From Berkiella sp964496435 (GTDB taxonomy: Bacteria > Pseudomonadota > Gammaproteobacteria > Berkiellales > Berkiellaceae), in NCBI GenBank assembly GCA_964496435.1, contig CAZBZP010000010.1, positions 1-64,000 of the forward strand: a stretch of DNA of 64,000 bases, in the 5' to 3' direction. The position numbers were made by a program, and so were the translations under genes. This document shows positions 17,607-26,357 of the stretch, one piece after another. Under the pieces are notes generated by a model that did not search any database, was not told where the DNA came from, and saw only the letters and a program-made list of their open reading frames with translations. Within the stretch, counting starts at the first letter, position 1; the number at the start of each line of letters is the position of its first letter.

Positions 17607-18941
17607 GTGCCTTTTATTCCCCATACCGAGCAAGATATCAAAGAAATGCTAGAGGCCATTGGTGTGGACTCAATAGCGACCCTGTTTAGTGAAATACCGC
17701 CTAGCTTGTTAATAGAGGAATTAAACAATATTCCTCCAGGCATCAATGAAATGAGCGCAGGTCGATTAATGCAAGAGCGCGCCAATACTTTAAGCTTGGA
17801 TAAATGCTATATAGGTGCGGGCGCTTATGAGCATCACATTCCACAAGCGGTATGGGATATTACGATGCGCGGCGAGTTTTTAAGCGCTTATACTCCGTAT
17901 CAAGCAGAAGCAAGTCAAGGCACCTTGCAGTTATTGTGGGAATATCAAACCATGATGTCTTCTCTGATGGGAATGCAAGTATCGAATGCTTCTCTTTACG
18001 ATGGTGCAACCAGTTTGGCTGAAAGTGTTTTAATGGCTTGTCGTTTGTTGAAGAAAAAAACAGAACCTGTTATTTGGGTTTCACAAGCGGTGCATCCTTA
18101 TTATCGTCAAGTGCTAAAAGCGATTTTAGGTGTTAGAAATATATCCTTCAAAGAGCTCCCCTTTGATAAAAATGGGTGTACACAAGTAGGAAGTGGCGAA
18201 TGCTCAGTACTCGTGCTTTCACAGCCAAACTTTTTTGGGGTATTAGAACCTGTCAATGAATTATGTGATTGGGCTCATGCGCATAACGCTTTGGTGATAG
18301 GGCTTGCCAATCCACTAGCAAGTGCTTTATTGAAACCACCTGGACAATGGGGAACAAAAGGCGCTGATATTGCTTGTGGCGAAGGACAGCCACTTGGGAT
18401 CCCACTCAGTTCGGGGGGACCCTATTTTGGATTTTTGTGTACAAAAAATGAATTTGTGCGTCAATTGCCAGGTCGGATTGTCGGTAAAACGACCGATAGT
18501 CAAGGCAAAACAGGATTTACTTTAACCTTACAAGCCAGAGAACAACATATTAGGCGTGAAAAGGCCACTTCAAATATTTGTACCAACCAAGGATTGCTGG
18601 TGACGGCTGCTACCATTTACATGAGTTTAATGGGCGCCAAAGGCCTCAAAGCGCAAGCTATCAGTTGTTATGAACGCTGCCAGTTTTTAATCAGACAATT
18701 AGCCACTATTGGTTTAAAGCCTTATTTTCAATCTGAAAATTTTCATGAGGTTGTCGTATGTTTACCTGTTGCTGCTGATACAGTGATTAGCAAAATGGCG
18801 CAAAAAGGCTATGCAGCAGGGTTTGCAATTGAACAATTTTATCCTGATTTGAAAAATGCTTTGTTAATATGTGTTACAGAAACAAAAACGGACGAAGACA
18901 TTATTGAATACGTGAAATGTTTAAGTGAGAGCCTCAATTAA
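17607..18941 (+). CDS. gcvPA: Glycine dehydrogenase (decarboxylating) subunit 1 (P-protein alpha)
   Basis: N-terminal half of the split P-protein, which decarboxylates glycine with PLP and loads the remaining arm onto GcvH. The 444-residue protein begins MPFIPHTEQDIKEMLEAIGV at a GTG two bases after gcvH, typical of translational coupling. It includes YIGAGAYEHHIPQAV, the TPYQAEASQGTLQLLWEYQT segment, NASLYDGATSLAE and GGPYFGFL. E. coli has a single fused GcvP; the two-gene form seen here occurs in Legionella, Coxiella and many others. Confidence 0.96.
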   Translation: MPFIPHTEQDIKEMLEAIGVDSIATLFSEIPPSLLIEELNNIPPGINEMSAGRLMQERANTLSLDKCYIGAGAYEHHIPQAVWDITMRGEFLSAYTPYQAEASQGTLQLLWEYQTMMSSLMGMQVSNASLYDGATSLAESVLMACRLLKKKTEPVIWVSQAVHPYYRQVLKAILGVRNISFKELPFDKNGCTQVGSGECSVLVLSQPNFFGVLEPVNELCDWAHAHNALVIGLANPLASALLKPPGQWGTKGADIACGEGQPLGIPLSSGGPYFGFLCTKNEFVRQLPGRIVGKTTDSQGKTGFTLTLQAREQHIRREKATSNICTNQGLLVTAATIYMSLMGAKGLKAQAISCYERCQFLIRQLATIGLKPYFQSENFHEVVVCLPVAADTVISKMAQKGYAAGFAIEQFYPDLKNALLICVTETKTDEDIIEYVKCLSESLN

Positions 18942-18952
18942 AAGGACTTAGC

Positions 18953-20419
18953 ATGCTAATCTTTGATAAAAGCCAAGCGACCAGAACCGCCAGTGCGCAA
19001 CTTCCGCCACACCGAGAATGCAACATAACAATTCCAAAAGAGTTATTGCGCGAGGATGAGCCTACTTTGCCTGCTTTATCTGAACTGGAGGTCGTGCGTC
19101 ATTATACCAAGTTGTCTCAGCAGAACTTTAGCATTGACACCCAATTTTATCCTTTGGGCTCATGCACGATGAAATATAACCCGCGTGGTGTGCAACACTT
19201 AGCAATGCTAAAGAACTTTAAATCTCATCACCCCTTAACGCCCAGTGCCTATTCTCAAGGATTTTTGGCTTGTTTGTATGAGCTGCAAGACTACTTAAAA
19301 GAAATCACAGGCATGAGTGGCGTATCTTTAAGCCCCATGGCAGGTGCACAAGGAGAATTTGCGGGCTGTGCCATGATTAAAGCCTATCATCGTGATCAAG
19401 GACAACTTGAACGAATAGACATGCTTGTACCCAACGGTGCGCATGGTACTAATCCTGCTACAGCAGCGATGTGTGGATTTAATGTTGTAGAAGTGCCCAC
19501 CACAAGTGAGGGTGATATTGATATAGAGATTTTGAAAACCTTAGTAGGGCCAACAACCGCGGGGATCATGCTAACCAATCCTTCTACTTTAGGTGTGTTT
19601 GAGCGCAATATTATCCAAGTTGCCAAGATTGTGCACGAAGCAGGGGGGTTGCTTTACTATGATGGCGCTAATTTAAATGCCATTCTAGGTAAAGTGAGAC
19701 CAGGTGACATGGGTTTTGATGTGATGCATATGAATATGCATAAAACCTTTGCTACTCCGCATGGCGGTGGTGGGCCTGGAAGTGGTCCCTTGGCAGCAAA
19801 CAGCCGATTACAAGCTTATTTACCCTTACCGATGGTTGGGCTGCAAAATAAGCAAGGGCAAGCAACTTATCATTGGTTATCTGAAGAGGATTGCCCTAAA
19901 ACGATTGGGCGCTTAAACGCCTTTATGGGAAATACCGGTATTTTATTACGGGCTTATATTTATATACGTCTTCTTGGTCGAGAAGGTTTAAAGCGCGTGA
20001 GTGAATTTGCAACTTTAAATGCCAATTACCTTATGAAAAAATTGCAAGCGCTGGGTTATAGCTTGGCTTATCCTAACCGATTTGCAACCCATGAATTTAT
20101 TGTCACGATGCGCAATGAAGCTAAAGCTTCTCAAGTGAATGCCATGGATGTGGCAAAAAGTTTATTGGATAAAGATTTCTATGCGCCTACAACTTATTTC
20201 CCCACCTTAATACCTGAAAGTTTGTTAATTGAACCCACAGAAACCGAGTCCAAGCAAACCTTAGATAAATTTATTGAGGCGATGGCGGCGATTAAAGAAG
20301 ACATCAATCAGCACCCAGAAAAAGTACGAGACGCACCAAGTCGTTTACCTTGCAAACGTTTGGATGAAGTAAAAGCGGCCCGTGAGCTTGAAGTTGTATG
20401 GCAAAAGGTTGATGATTAA
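18953..20419 (+). CDS. gcvPB: Glycine dehydrogenase (decarboxylating) subunit 2 (P-protein beta)
   Basis: C-terminal half of the split P-protein, carrying the PLP-binding lysine. The 488 residues include FYPLGSCTMKYNPR near residue 65, MLTNPSTLGVFE, and the PLP-Lys motif MNMHKTFATPHGGGGPGSGP near residue 260. It starts eleven bases after gcvPA with AAAGGACTT upstream. It completes an operon encoding T, H and both P halves; the L protein (lipoamide dehydrogenase) is not in this window. No strong terminator is visible in the 230 bases that follow. Confidence 0.96.
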   Translation: MLIFDKSQATRTASAQLPPHRECNITIPKELLREDEPTLPALSELEVVRHYTKLSQQNFSIDTQFYPLGSCTMKYNPRGVQHLAMLKNFKSHHPLTPSAYSQGFLACLYELQDYLKEITGMSGVSLSPMAGAQGEFAGCAMIKAYHRDQGQLERIDMLVPNGAHGTNPATAAMCGFNVVEVPTTSEGDIDIEILKTLVGPTTAGIMLTNPSTLGVFERNIIQVAKIVHEAGGLLYYDGANLNAILGKVRPGDMGFDVMHMNMHKTFATPHGGGGPGSGPLAANSRLQAYLPLPMVGLQNKQGQATYHWLSEEDCPKTIGRLNAFMGNTGILLRAYIYIRLLGREGLKRVSEFATLNANYLMKKLQALGYSLAYPNRFATHEFIVTMRNEAKASQVNAMDVAKSLLDKDFYAPTTYFPTLIPESLLIEPTETESKQTLDKFIEAMAAIKEDINQHPEKVRDAPSRLPCKRLDEVKAARELEVVWQKVDD

Positions 20420-20650
20420 ATCCTGTGCACAGAGCCTGAGTCTTGCAGTACGGTAGCAATGTGCGTTAGGGTGTTTGGCATTAACTTTATTTTCAGTTAA
20501 TATGGCTTGGAGCCTTTTTCTCATTAGTGTGAAATGTGCATTGCAGCATTAATGGAAAAAAAGAGAGAGTTATAGGTTGAAAGCTTTGTTAACAAGATAA
20601 ACTTGATAACTTAAATAAAAAAGTTTCATGGTTATTAAGGATGATTTCCC

Positions 20651-21799
20651 ATGCGTATGAAATCCGTTTTGGCACTGACCGCTTTATCTGCAGCAACTTT
20701 TTTAGCAAGCGTTGCTTATGCTGCTGATGCAAAACAAACAACGACCCAAGCTGCTTCTAAAGCGCTGACTCAGAAAACACAAACCACCGCTACACAAGCT
20801 CAAACAAAAGCGAAGAAAGTAGCTGCGGCGCCTGTTCAAGCTGAGAAAGCTGCTGCTGCGACACCTGCTCAAGCTGAAAAAGCAGCAAGCACATCGCAAG
20901 CAGTGCATAAAGGGCATAAAAAACATGCTCATCATAAGAAGCATAAAAAGCAACATCACCATCACCACCATAGATATCATCAGGAAAAGCGTCCTGTGTT
21001 TTTTGTCTATGAAGAAATTCCTTGCTGGAACTTCTTGTTAGGTGGTTCACTTGGTTATGCGGCACAAAAAGAAACATTTATTACACGTTATACAAGACCA
21101 CAGCAAACAGCTTTGCCAATTGTGCTTAGCACACAACCACTTATTGTGGGCGCGGTCAATAACGCAGTATTGCCAATTTACTATGACCATTCTGAGAAGA
21201 TTACTGAACAAGGCGTCTTGTTTGGGTTAATCGCTGGCTGGCAATGGCGCTACAATCGTTGGTTGCTCGGTGCAGAAGCGAATGTGGATTTCCAAGGTTT
21301 TGAGAAAGCACGTCAGTATAGCTATACCGAACAAGCAACAAATGTTGCTGGCATAGCTGCTCCTGTTAACGTGGCCATTACAGGAACCATGTTATACGAC
21401 CGTGGTGACATATATGCTGTTACTGGTAGAGCTGGTTACTTTGTGACCCCATTCTTCATGCCTTATGTTCGTTTGGGTGCGCAATTGAGCCGAGATGAAG
21501 TGCAGTACCAAGTGTTCACCAACGGCGCAGTAACTGTAGGTGGTGCAATAGTAGGTCCAGCTACCAACATATTTGCTGATTACAGCTCACGTAAGAAAGA
21601 TGTTTACGGCGTTGTTGCAGGTGTAGGTGCTGAATTCCCAACTTACATTGGTGCATCAACAATCCGTTTTGAATACAACTTCGTGAAGACAGAAAGTGTG
21701 ATTATCGACGATCATACCTTCCCAGTAATTGGTAATCACAAGTTCAGATATCCTGAATCACATATTGGTAAAATGGCTTGGATTTGGAACTTCATGTAA
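20651..21799 (+). CDS. Outer-membrane beta-barrel protein with His-rich N-terminal domain (paralogue 1)
   Basis: First and largest of nine tandem outer-membrane barrel paralogues (Opacity/LomR-like, COG3637 type). It has a 24-residue signal peptide ending ASVAYA. A low-complexity Ala/Gln/Thr/Lys linker (about 25-85) precedes a strongly His/Lys-rich stretch (about 88-116, including HHHHHHRYHQ). A barrel follows with the family pattern WNFLLGGSLGYA, LFGLIAGWQWRYNRWLLGAE, TGRAGYFVTPFFMPYVRLG and RFEYNF. It ends in IWNFM, near the C-terminal aromatic signature. The His region could bind metal ions or LPS; none of the other eight copies has it. AAGGATGATT lies upstream of the ATG. Confidence 0.88.
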   Translation: MRMKSVLALTALSAATFLASVAYAADAKQTTTQAASKALTQKTQTTATQAQTKAKKVAAAPVQAEKAAAATPAQAEKAASTSQAVHKGHKKHAHHKKHKKQHHHHHHRYHQEKRPVFFVYEEIPCWNFLLGGSLGYAAQKETFITRYTRPQQTALPIVLSTQPLIVGAVNNAVLPIYYDHSEKITEQGVLFGLIAGWQWRYNRWLLGAEANVDFQGFEKARQYSYTEQATNVAGIAAPVNVAITGTMLYDRGDIYAVTGRAGYFVTPFFMPYVRLGAQLSRDEVQYQVFTNGAVTVGGAIVGPATNIFADYSSRKKDVYGVVAGVGAEFPTYIGASTIRFEYNFVKTESVIIDDHTFPVIGNHKFRYPESHIGKMAWIWNFM

Positions 21800-21825
21800 T
21801 CAAATCCTGCAAAGGAAAGTCGAAA

Positions 21826-21861
21826 GCGCCAAGTTGATAACACAACTTGGCGCTTTTTTTT
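21826..21861 (+). terminator. Strong intrinsic terminator after OMP paralogue 1
   Basis: GCGCCAAGTTG / CAACTTGGCGC perfect 11-bp stem, short loop and an eight-T run. It separates OMP 1 from the rest of the cluster; the next gene's ribosome-binding site starts two bases later. Confidence 0.93.
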
Positions 21862-21871
21862 GTGGAGTAAA

Positions 21872-22639
21872 ATGATGAGAATGTGGCAAAAGGCAGTGGG
21901 TGCCTTATTTTTAGTCGCTGTTAGCAATGTACAAGCTTGTTGGGATAGTAGTTGGTTAGTTGGTGCCTCAGGCATTTATGCAGTCAGGCGTGGCGATCTG
22001 AACACCAGCTTGCGTTATGCTTTTGATCCCAGATTCCCTATTGTTGAATCAGATAATCTCTATAGTAATAAAGGTTTTGGAACAGGCTTGTTAGCGGGCT
22101 ACCAATTGCTTTCAAATGGTTGGATCTGGGGACTGGAAGGCAGCATTGATTGGCATGACATGAGCCAAACCCGTGACACCGTTTTTACTGACGTCGCAAG
22201 CGTCTTCAGCTGGGATGCTTCCTCTACTTATAAACGGGGCCCTATTGCTGCGCTCTCAGGCCGAATGGCTTATGAGATGACACCTTATTTATTCCCTTAT
22301 ATACGCTTAGGTATAGAAGGTAGCGAGGATAAGTTGGAGCTAACGCTACGCAATGGTAATCCTGCACTTGTGTTACCTGTTGCCATTACGGTTTCTGATC
22401 AGCGTTGGAACTGGCATTACTTGGCCGGTATAGGCTTTGAAACACCATTGTGGTGCACGCCGATGACAGTGAGGTTTGAATACAATTATCATTCTCGTGC
22501 TAAATCGCTCTTTGTAAATGGTGCCCAAGCTTTAGCAAATGCCGGTGTTGTGCTTGTAAATAATGCCTTCACTTTCAGCAGTGAAATGCATGCAAGAACA
22601 CAGTCAGGCAAAATATCTTTTGTTTGGAATTTTTCATAA
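21872..22639 (+). CDS. Outer-membrane beta-barrel protein (paralogue 2)
   Basis: A 255-residue member of the array. The ATG at 21872 has GGAG five bases upstream; ORF tracks starting earlier use a TTG. A signal peptide (core GALFLVAVSNVQA) is followed directly by the barrel: WDSSWLVGASGIYA, LLAGYQLLSNGWIWGLEGSIDW, LSGRMAYEMTPYLFPYIRLGIEG, GIGFETPLWCTPMTVRFEYNY and a C-terminal VWNFS. The start lies immediately after the terminator of paralogue 1, so its promoter may overlap that hairpin, or it may rely on read-through. The 3' end abuts the repeat/assembly-gap region. Confidence 0.87.
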   Translation: MMRMWQKAVGALFLVAVSNVQACWDSSWLVGASGIYAVRRGDLNTSLRYAFDPRFPIVESDNLYSNKGFGTGLLAGYQLLSNGWIWGLEGSIDWHDMSQTRDTVFTDVASVFSWDASSTYKRGPIAALSGRMAYEMTPYLFPYIRLGIEGSEDKLELTLRNGNPALVLPVAITVSDQRWNWHYLAGIGFETPLWCTPMTVRFEYNYHSRAKSLFVNGAQALANAGVVLVNNAFTFSSEMHARTQSGKISFVWNFS

Positions 22640-22694
22640 ATAAATAAAGCTCTTCGACTTTGAATTTAGACGAGGCGCTTAACGAACGAATCCC
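22640..22694 (+). repeat. Left part of a dispersed element, truncated by the N gap
   Basis: These 55 bases are identical to 22795-22849 on the other side of the N run. They are the left terminal region of the repeat family (CTCTTCGACTTTGAATTTAG). The exact 55-base overlap at both contig edges looks like an assembly join at a repeat rather than a true duplication. Confidence 0.8.
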
Positions 22695-22794
22695 NNNNNN
22701 NNNNNNNNNNNNNNNNNNNNNNNNNNNNNNNNNNNNNNNNNNNNNNNNNNNNNNNNNNNNNNNNNNNNNNNNNNNNNNNNNNNNNNNNNNNNNN
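22695..22794. other. Assembly gap, 100 N
   Basis: Exactly 100 N, the usual placeholder for a gap of unknown size. It lies in the intergenic space between OMP paralogues 2 and 3; further paralogous genes could be missing here. Confidence 0.99.
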
Positions 22795-22926
22795 ATAAAT
22801 AAAGCTCTTCGACTTTGAATTTAGACGAGGCGCTTAACGAACGAATCCCTAGGAGTGTACGCCTTGGTACATGACTGTGGTGAGTGAGTTAATCAACGAA
22901 GTATAAATTCAAAATCGAAGAGCTTT
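22795..22926 (+). repeat. Dispersed inverted-terminal-repeat element, copy B (variant)
   Basis: The core unit 22801-22926 has near-perfect 23-bp terminal inverted repeats: AAAGCTCTTCGACTTTGAAT(TTA) at the left and (TAA)ATTCAAAATCGAAGAGCTTT at the right. The interior carries the family block AGGAGTGTACGCCTTGGTACATGACTGTGG. The outer ends differ from copy A (CTCTTCGA instead of CTCGAACC), so this is a subfamily. It lies about 70 bases before OMP paralogue 3. Confidence 0.85.
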
Positions 22927-22994
22927 CTTTTGACAGGGGGGCATTTTACAACTAATCGTTAACTTACTATTGGCAAAAGTACTAAGGTAATAAT

Positions 22995-23774
22995 GTGATT
23001 AGTGTGCGCCATCTCTTTGCGCTACTGACCCTCGGGTTTCTCTCACCCGTTCATGCTTACTGGCCCATGCCCTGGGAAGGGAATTTTCTTGTGGGTGTTT
23101 CTGGTGGTTATGCAGAACGCCTTGATAACGTTGATATCACTTTGGTTTACACCAGCCCACTTGTAGCTATCCCAAGTTCCTTTTGGGTAGAAGATTATAC
23201 GGATACAGGATACCTTGGCGGCTTTTTTCTAGGTTACCAAGCCTATTTACCCTATCGCGCTGTCTTAGGTTTAGAATTTAGTGTCGATTGGGATTATCTT
23301 GATCGCAAGCATTTCTTTGGCATCAGTGATGCGAATGCAACAAGTGGTTTAAGTGGTTTAGGTTATGCAGGAATGGCAACCTATAAACGTGCTACCACAT
23401 TTGGTTTATCAGCGCGTTTAGGCTATGAAATTTCCCGCTGTTTCTTTCCGTATGTTCGTGCTGGTGTCATCAAAGCCAAAGACACTTTAACGGTTGCTTA
23501 TGCTGGTGATCCTGCGATTTATAATTTCAGCATTATTACACAAGGCGATCATCCCCATATTGGTTATCTCCTGGGTATAGGCTTTGAAGTGCCTGTTCTG
23601 ATATTCCCTATACCAGGTTTAGGTGTTCGCGCTGAGTATAATTACGAATCCAGGGGAAGAGTCACAGAGGCGCTCGGTACCATTAATGATGGTATTGGTT
23701 TTAATCCCTCTTTCATGAATAAAATGAATCCAAGAACGCAGGTAGGTAAAATTTCTGTCGTTTTGAATATATAA
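22995..23774 (+). CDS. Outer-membrane beta-barrel protein (paralogue 3)
   Basis: A 259-residue member of the array with a signal peptide (core LFALLTLGFLSPVHA). The frame opens with GTG at 22995; the nearby ATG at 22993 is in another frame and is stopped at once. Barrel landmarks: GNFLVGVSGGYAERL, GGFFLGYQAYL, YRAVLGLEFSVDWDYL, LSARLGYEISRCFFPYVRAG, GIGFEVPVL, GVRAEYNYESRG, and C-terminal VVLNI. A second ribosome-binding or start option cannot be excluded. It ends six bases before the next possible start, so the pair is probably co-transcribed. Confidence 0.83.
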   Translation: MISVRHLFALLTLGFLSPVHAYWPMPWEGNFLVGVSGGYAERLDNVDITLVYTSPLVAIPSSFWVEDYTDTGYLGGFFLGYQAYLPYRAVLGLEFSVDWDYLDRKHFFGISDANATSGLSGLGYAGMATYKRATTFGLSARLGYEISRCFFPYVRAGVIKAKDTLTVAYAGDPAIYNFSIITQGDHPHIGYLLGIGFEVPVLIFPIPGLGVRAEYNYESRGRVTEALGTINDGIGFNPSFMNKMNPRTQVGKISVVLNI

Positions 23775-23792
23775 ACGCATATGGAATATGAA

Positions 23793-24572
23793 ATGAAAAA
23801 AATCATTGCTTTGTTAAGCTTATTTGGATCCATCCTCAGCTCAACAACTGTTATGGCTGGTCATCCATGGCAAACACATTGGCCAGAAAGCATCTGGCAA
23901 GAGCAATGGCAAACCAATTTCTTATTTGGGCTCATGGGCGGCTATGCTGACCGAGAAGGTCCCTTGACCATGAGTGTTGATTATACCGATTTGCCGTTCA
24001 CACCCTCTAATGTTGTTAGAGATGTGAGTGATACTGGTACTATATACGGTATTTTTGTGGGTTACCAAGGTAAATGTCGTAATTGGTTACTCGGTACAGA
24101 ATTTAATTTAGAAAGACACCGCTTTGAGAGCTCTCATCCTTTTGCCTTTACAGATCCGTTGGCGATTTTCAATTGGACAGGCACTGCAGAATATCGTCGT
24201 GATTGGATGACCGGTTTGACCTTCAGAGTGGGATATCAATTTGTTGAATATTTTATTCCCTATTTTAGAATTGGTATCGAAACAGGTCAGGATATCTTTG
24301 AAACAACGTTAATAAGCAATATCCCAGATGTGCCGCCTTTTTATTTACAAAACAAAAAATGGATATGGCGATTTCTAAGTGGCGTTGGCATTGAAGCGCC
24401 TATTTATTGTTCTAATTTGGCTTTTAGAGTGGAATATCAAATTCATTCTAAAGGTAAAACCTTGGAACTGGATCAGCTTTACACAGACGGTTTGGTGAAC
24501 CCGCTGGCAACTTCACAAATGCAGCCTAAGACACAAGCAGTGATCTTTGGTGTGCTTGCGAATTTCTCATAG
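23793..24572 (+). CDS. Outer-membrane beta-barrel protein (paralogue 4)
   Basis: A 259-residue member. The ATG at 23793 (MKKIIALLSLF) is preferred over 23781 because it gives a standard signal peptide ending near TVMAG and has GGAATATGAA before it. The barrel shows WQTNFLFGLMGGYADREG, IFVGYQGKCRNWLLGTEFNLE, LTFRVGYQFVEYFIPYFRIGIETGQD, GVGIEAPIYCSNLAFRVEYQIHSKG and C-terminal LANFS. Relative to paralogue 3 it has a longer N-terminal spacer with three Trp residues. About 190 bases of non-coding DNA follow, including a 16-bp palindrome CGTCAATTAATTGACG and the next promoter. Confidence 0.87.
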   Translation: MKKIIALLSLFGSILSSTTVMAGHPWQTHWPESIWQEQWQTNFLFGLMGGYADREGPLTMSVDYTDLPFTPSNVVRDVSDTGTIYGIFVGYQGKCRNWLLGTEFNLERHRFESSHPFAFTDPLAIFNWTGTAEYRRDWMTGLTFRVGYQFVEYFIPYFRIGIETGQDIFETTLISNIPDVPPFYLQNKKWIWRFLSGVGIEAPIYCSNLAFRVEYQIHSKGKTLELDQLYTDGLVNPLATSQMQPKTQAVIFGVLANFS

Positions 24573-24682
24573 CTTGCGCAAGGGCGGAAGAGACCATAAA
24601 ATTAAGATATTCTCGCTGGAAGTAAAATGTAACGTCAATTAATTGACGCTAAGGGCGAAGTTAAGAATTATCATAGAAGTGT

Positions 24683-24711
24683 TTGACAGAATTCCAAGTA
24701 GCATTTATACC
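24683..24711 (+). promoter_or_regulatory. Sigma-70-type promoter for OMP paralogue 5
   Basis: TTGACA, a 17-base spacer, then TATACC, ending 54 bases before the ATG at 24766. The same two hexamers with the same spacing precede OMP 7, which strengthens the call. Confidence 0.75.
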
Positions 24712-24765
24712 GAAGATACTGACTAACATCGTTTAATAACTGAATCAAGTTTGGGGTAACGGATT

Positions 24766-25485
24766 ATGAACAAATTGCTAACTACCTTGTGTCTTTCCTC
24801 CGCAATATTGGCTTGCACGCCTTTACAAGCGGCATGGCAAGGAAACTGGTTGGTGGGTGCCTCTGGTGGTTACACACATAATCGCGGAGAACTCAACGTC
24901 ACATTAATCAATGAACTTGGTCGTCAATCAGTGATGACTTCACGTTTCAAAGACGATGGTTGGTTCCTCGGTGTTTTAGGTGGATATCAAGTAAGATGTA
25001 ATGGCTGGGTTCTTGCACCTGAAATTAATATCGATTGGTACGATCTTTCTGACAATGATAACGATGATGATTTTGCCTATACAGATTCCTCCAATAGAGG
25101 CTGGAATGCGCAATCAGAATACAAACGTGAATGGGTTGCAGGTCTTACTGGCCGCGTTGGATACGATATTGCTACCTGGTTAACACCTTATGTTCGTGGT
25201 GGTCTTGAATGGAGTAAAGATAAATTAAGTTACTCACAAACAAGATTTGATAATACCCGTACCATTGCTGCTGATGGTAGCAAAAATGCAATTCGTGGTG
25301 TTGTAGGTCTTGGCGTAGAAGTGCCTGTACCTAATTACAATTGCATAACCGTACGCGCTGAATACGATTTTCATGGTAAAGGCAGAATTGTTGATGCGAG
25401 TAATACTGTTTTATCTAATACAGTAGATGTAACCCGCGAGCCTTATTACCAAACAGCCTTTGTATCAGTAGTTTGGAACATCTAA
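24766..25485 (+). CDS. Outer-membrane beta-barrel protein (paralogue 5)
   Basis: A 239-residue member. The signal region (LTTLCLSSAILACTPLQAAW) contains ILAC, a borderline lipobox, but a normal signal-peptidase I site (LQA-AW) is equally good; lipoprotein status is unsure. Barrel pattern: GNWLVGASGGYTHNRGE, VLGGYQVRCNGWVLAPEINIDWYDL, LTGRVGYDIATWLTPYVRGGLEWSKDK, GLGVEVPVPNYNCITVRAEYDFHGKG, C-terminal VVWNI. It has its own promoter and the leader motif AAGTTTGGGGT, shared with OMP 7, just before the start. Paralogue 6 begins one base after the stop. Confidence 0.88.
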   Translation: MNKLLTTLCLSSAILACTPLQAAWQGNWLVGASGGYTHNRGELNVTLINELGRQSVMTSRFKDDGWFLGVLGGYQVRCNGWVLAPEINIDWYDLSDNDNDDDFAYTDSSNRGWNAQSEYKREWVAGLTGRVGYDIATWLTPYVRGGLEWSKDKLSYSQTRFDNTRTIAADGSKNAIRGVVGLGVEVPVPNYNCITVRAEYDFHGKGRIVDASNTVLSNTVDVTREPYYQTAFVSVVWNI

Positions 25486-25486
25486 A

Positions 25487-26206
25487 GTGAAAAAAAGCTT
25501 ATTTATTCTCCCATTCTGTGGTGCTTTATTGCTAAGTGGCAATGCAAATGCATTATGGGAGAGTAATTGGCTTGCTGGTGTTTATGGTGGCCTGGCTGAG
25601 CGTGAGGGCAGTGTAGACTTAATTGCGAGCCATCCAGCCGGACTATTTACCTCTTATATTCAAGAAATCGAAGACATTGGCGTTGTTGGTGGTTTGCTTG
25701 GTGGTTATCAAGTACGCTGTCATGAATGGCTATTTGGTGCAGAGCTTAATATAGAATGGCAAGAAGTGTCTCATGATAGAGACGCTGCCTTCACTAACGC
25801 TTTAGGCCAAGGCGTCAATATCACAACCAGTTATGCCCAACGCAATATTGTTGGTTTTTCAGGCCGTTTTGGCTACGAAATGTTTCCAAATTTCTTACCA
25901 TATGTACGATTAGGCGTTCAATCTAGCAGAGATAAAATGATTGTTCGCGCCACTACCCCCGATTTTGAAGATTCCGCCGATATGGAAGGCTTACGTCGTG
26001 TATACCGTTTAACGGCCGGCGTTGGTGCTGAATTTCCCATTTGTTTCTTAATGGGCCTCTCAGCACGTGCAGAATATAATTTTAGAGCAAGGGCAGGTTC
26101 CATTGAAGCTTATGATCTTGGTCTAGATAATGAAACCGTTTTAAATGCGAGCATGAGACCCAGAGCAAACACTTTGTTGCTTGCCTTGGTCTTTAACTTT
26201 GTTTAA
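25487..26206 (+). CDS. Outer-membrane beta-barrel protein (paralogue 6)
   Basis: A 239-residue member starting at a GTG one base after the stop of paralogue 5, so it is probably translated by coupling from the same mRNA. Signal peptide MKKSLFILPFCGALLLSG...ANA. Barrel: SNWLAGVYGGLAEREGSV, LLGGYQVRCHEWLFGAELNIEWQEV, FSGRFGYEMFPNFLPYVRLGVQSSRDK, GVGAEFPICFLMGLSARAEYNFRA, C-terminal VFNFV. The 195 bases that follow are AT-rich and lead into the promoter of paralogue 7; no clear terminator is seen. Confidence 0.87.
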   Translation: MKKSLFILPFCGALLLSGNANALWESNWLAGVYGGLAEREGSVDLIASHPAGLFTSYIQEIEDIGVVGGLLGGYQVRCHEWLFGAELNIEWQEVSHDRDAAFTNALGQGVNITTSYAQRNIVGFSGRFGYEMFPNFLPYVRLGVQSSRDKMIVRATTPDFEDSADMEGLRRVYRLTAGVGAEFPICFLMGLSARAEYNFRARAGSIEAYDLGLDNETVLNASMRPRANTLLLALVFNFV

Positions 26207-26328
26207 GGTTCAAAGCTGTTATTGTCATTTTTTCGACATCAATTTTTTTAAAATTTAGATAAAAAAATCAATTTATAATCGCTTTATAGTCAACATTTTG
26301 ACAAGCGAATAAAAAAATGATGGTAAGT

Positions 26329-26357
26329 TTGACAAAATTTGGATTCGGGCTTATACC
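26329..26357 (+). promoter_or_regulatory. Sigma-70-type promoter for OMP paralogue 7
   Basis: TTGACA, 17-base spacer, TATACC, 44 bases before the ATG at 26402. Both hexamers and the spacing equal those of the OMP 5 promoter, and AAGTTTGGGGT recurs in the leader (26384-26394). Confidence 0.75.

Noticed and set aside
20420..20650. Glycine riboswitch or tRNA in the gcvPB-OMP spacer
   Set aside because: No tandem aptamer-like pairing or tRNA-type TTC loop motif could be found; the stretch just seems to be leader and weak promoter DNA.
22640..22849. Direct duplication of 55 bases around the N gap as a real tandem repeat
   Set aside because: The copies sit exactly at both contig edges and are equal in length to a common assembly k-mer, so artefact is more likely.
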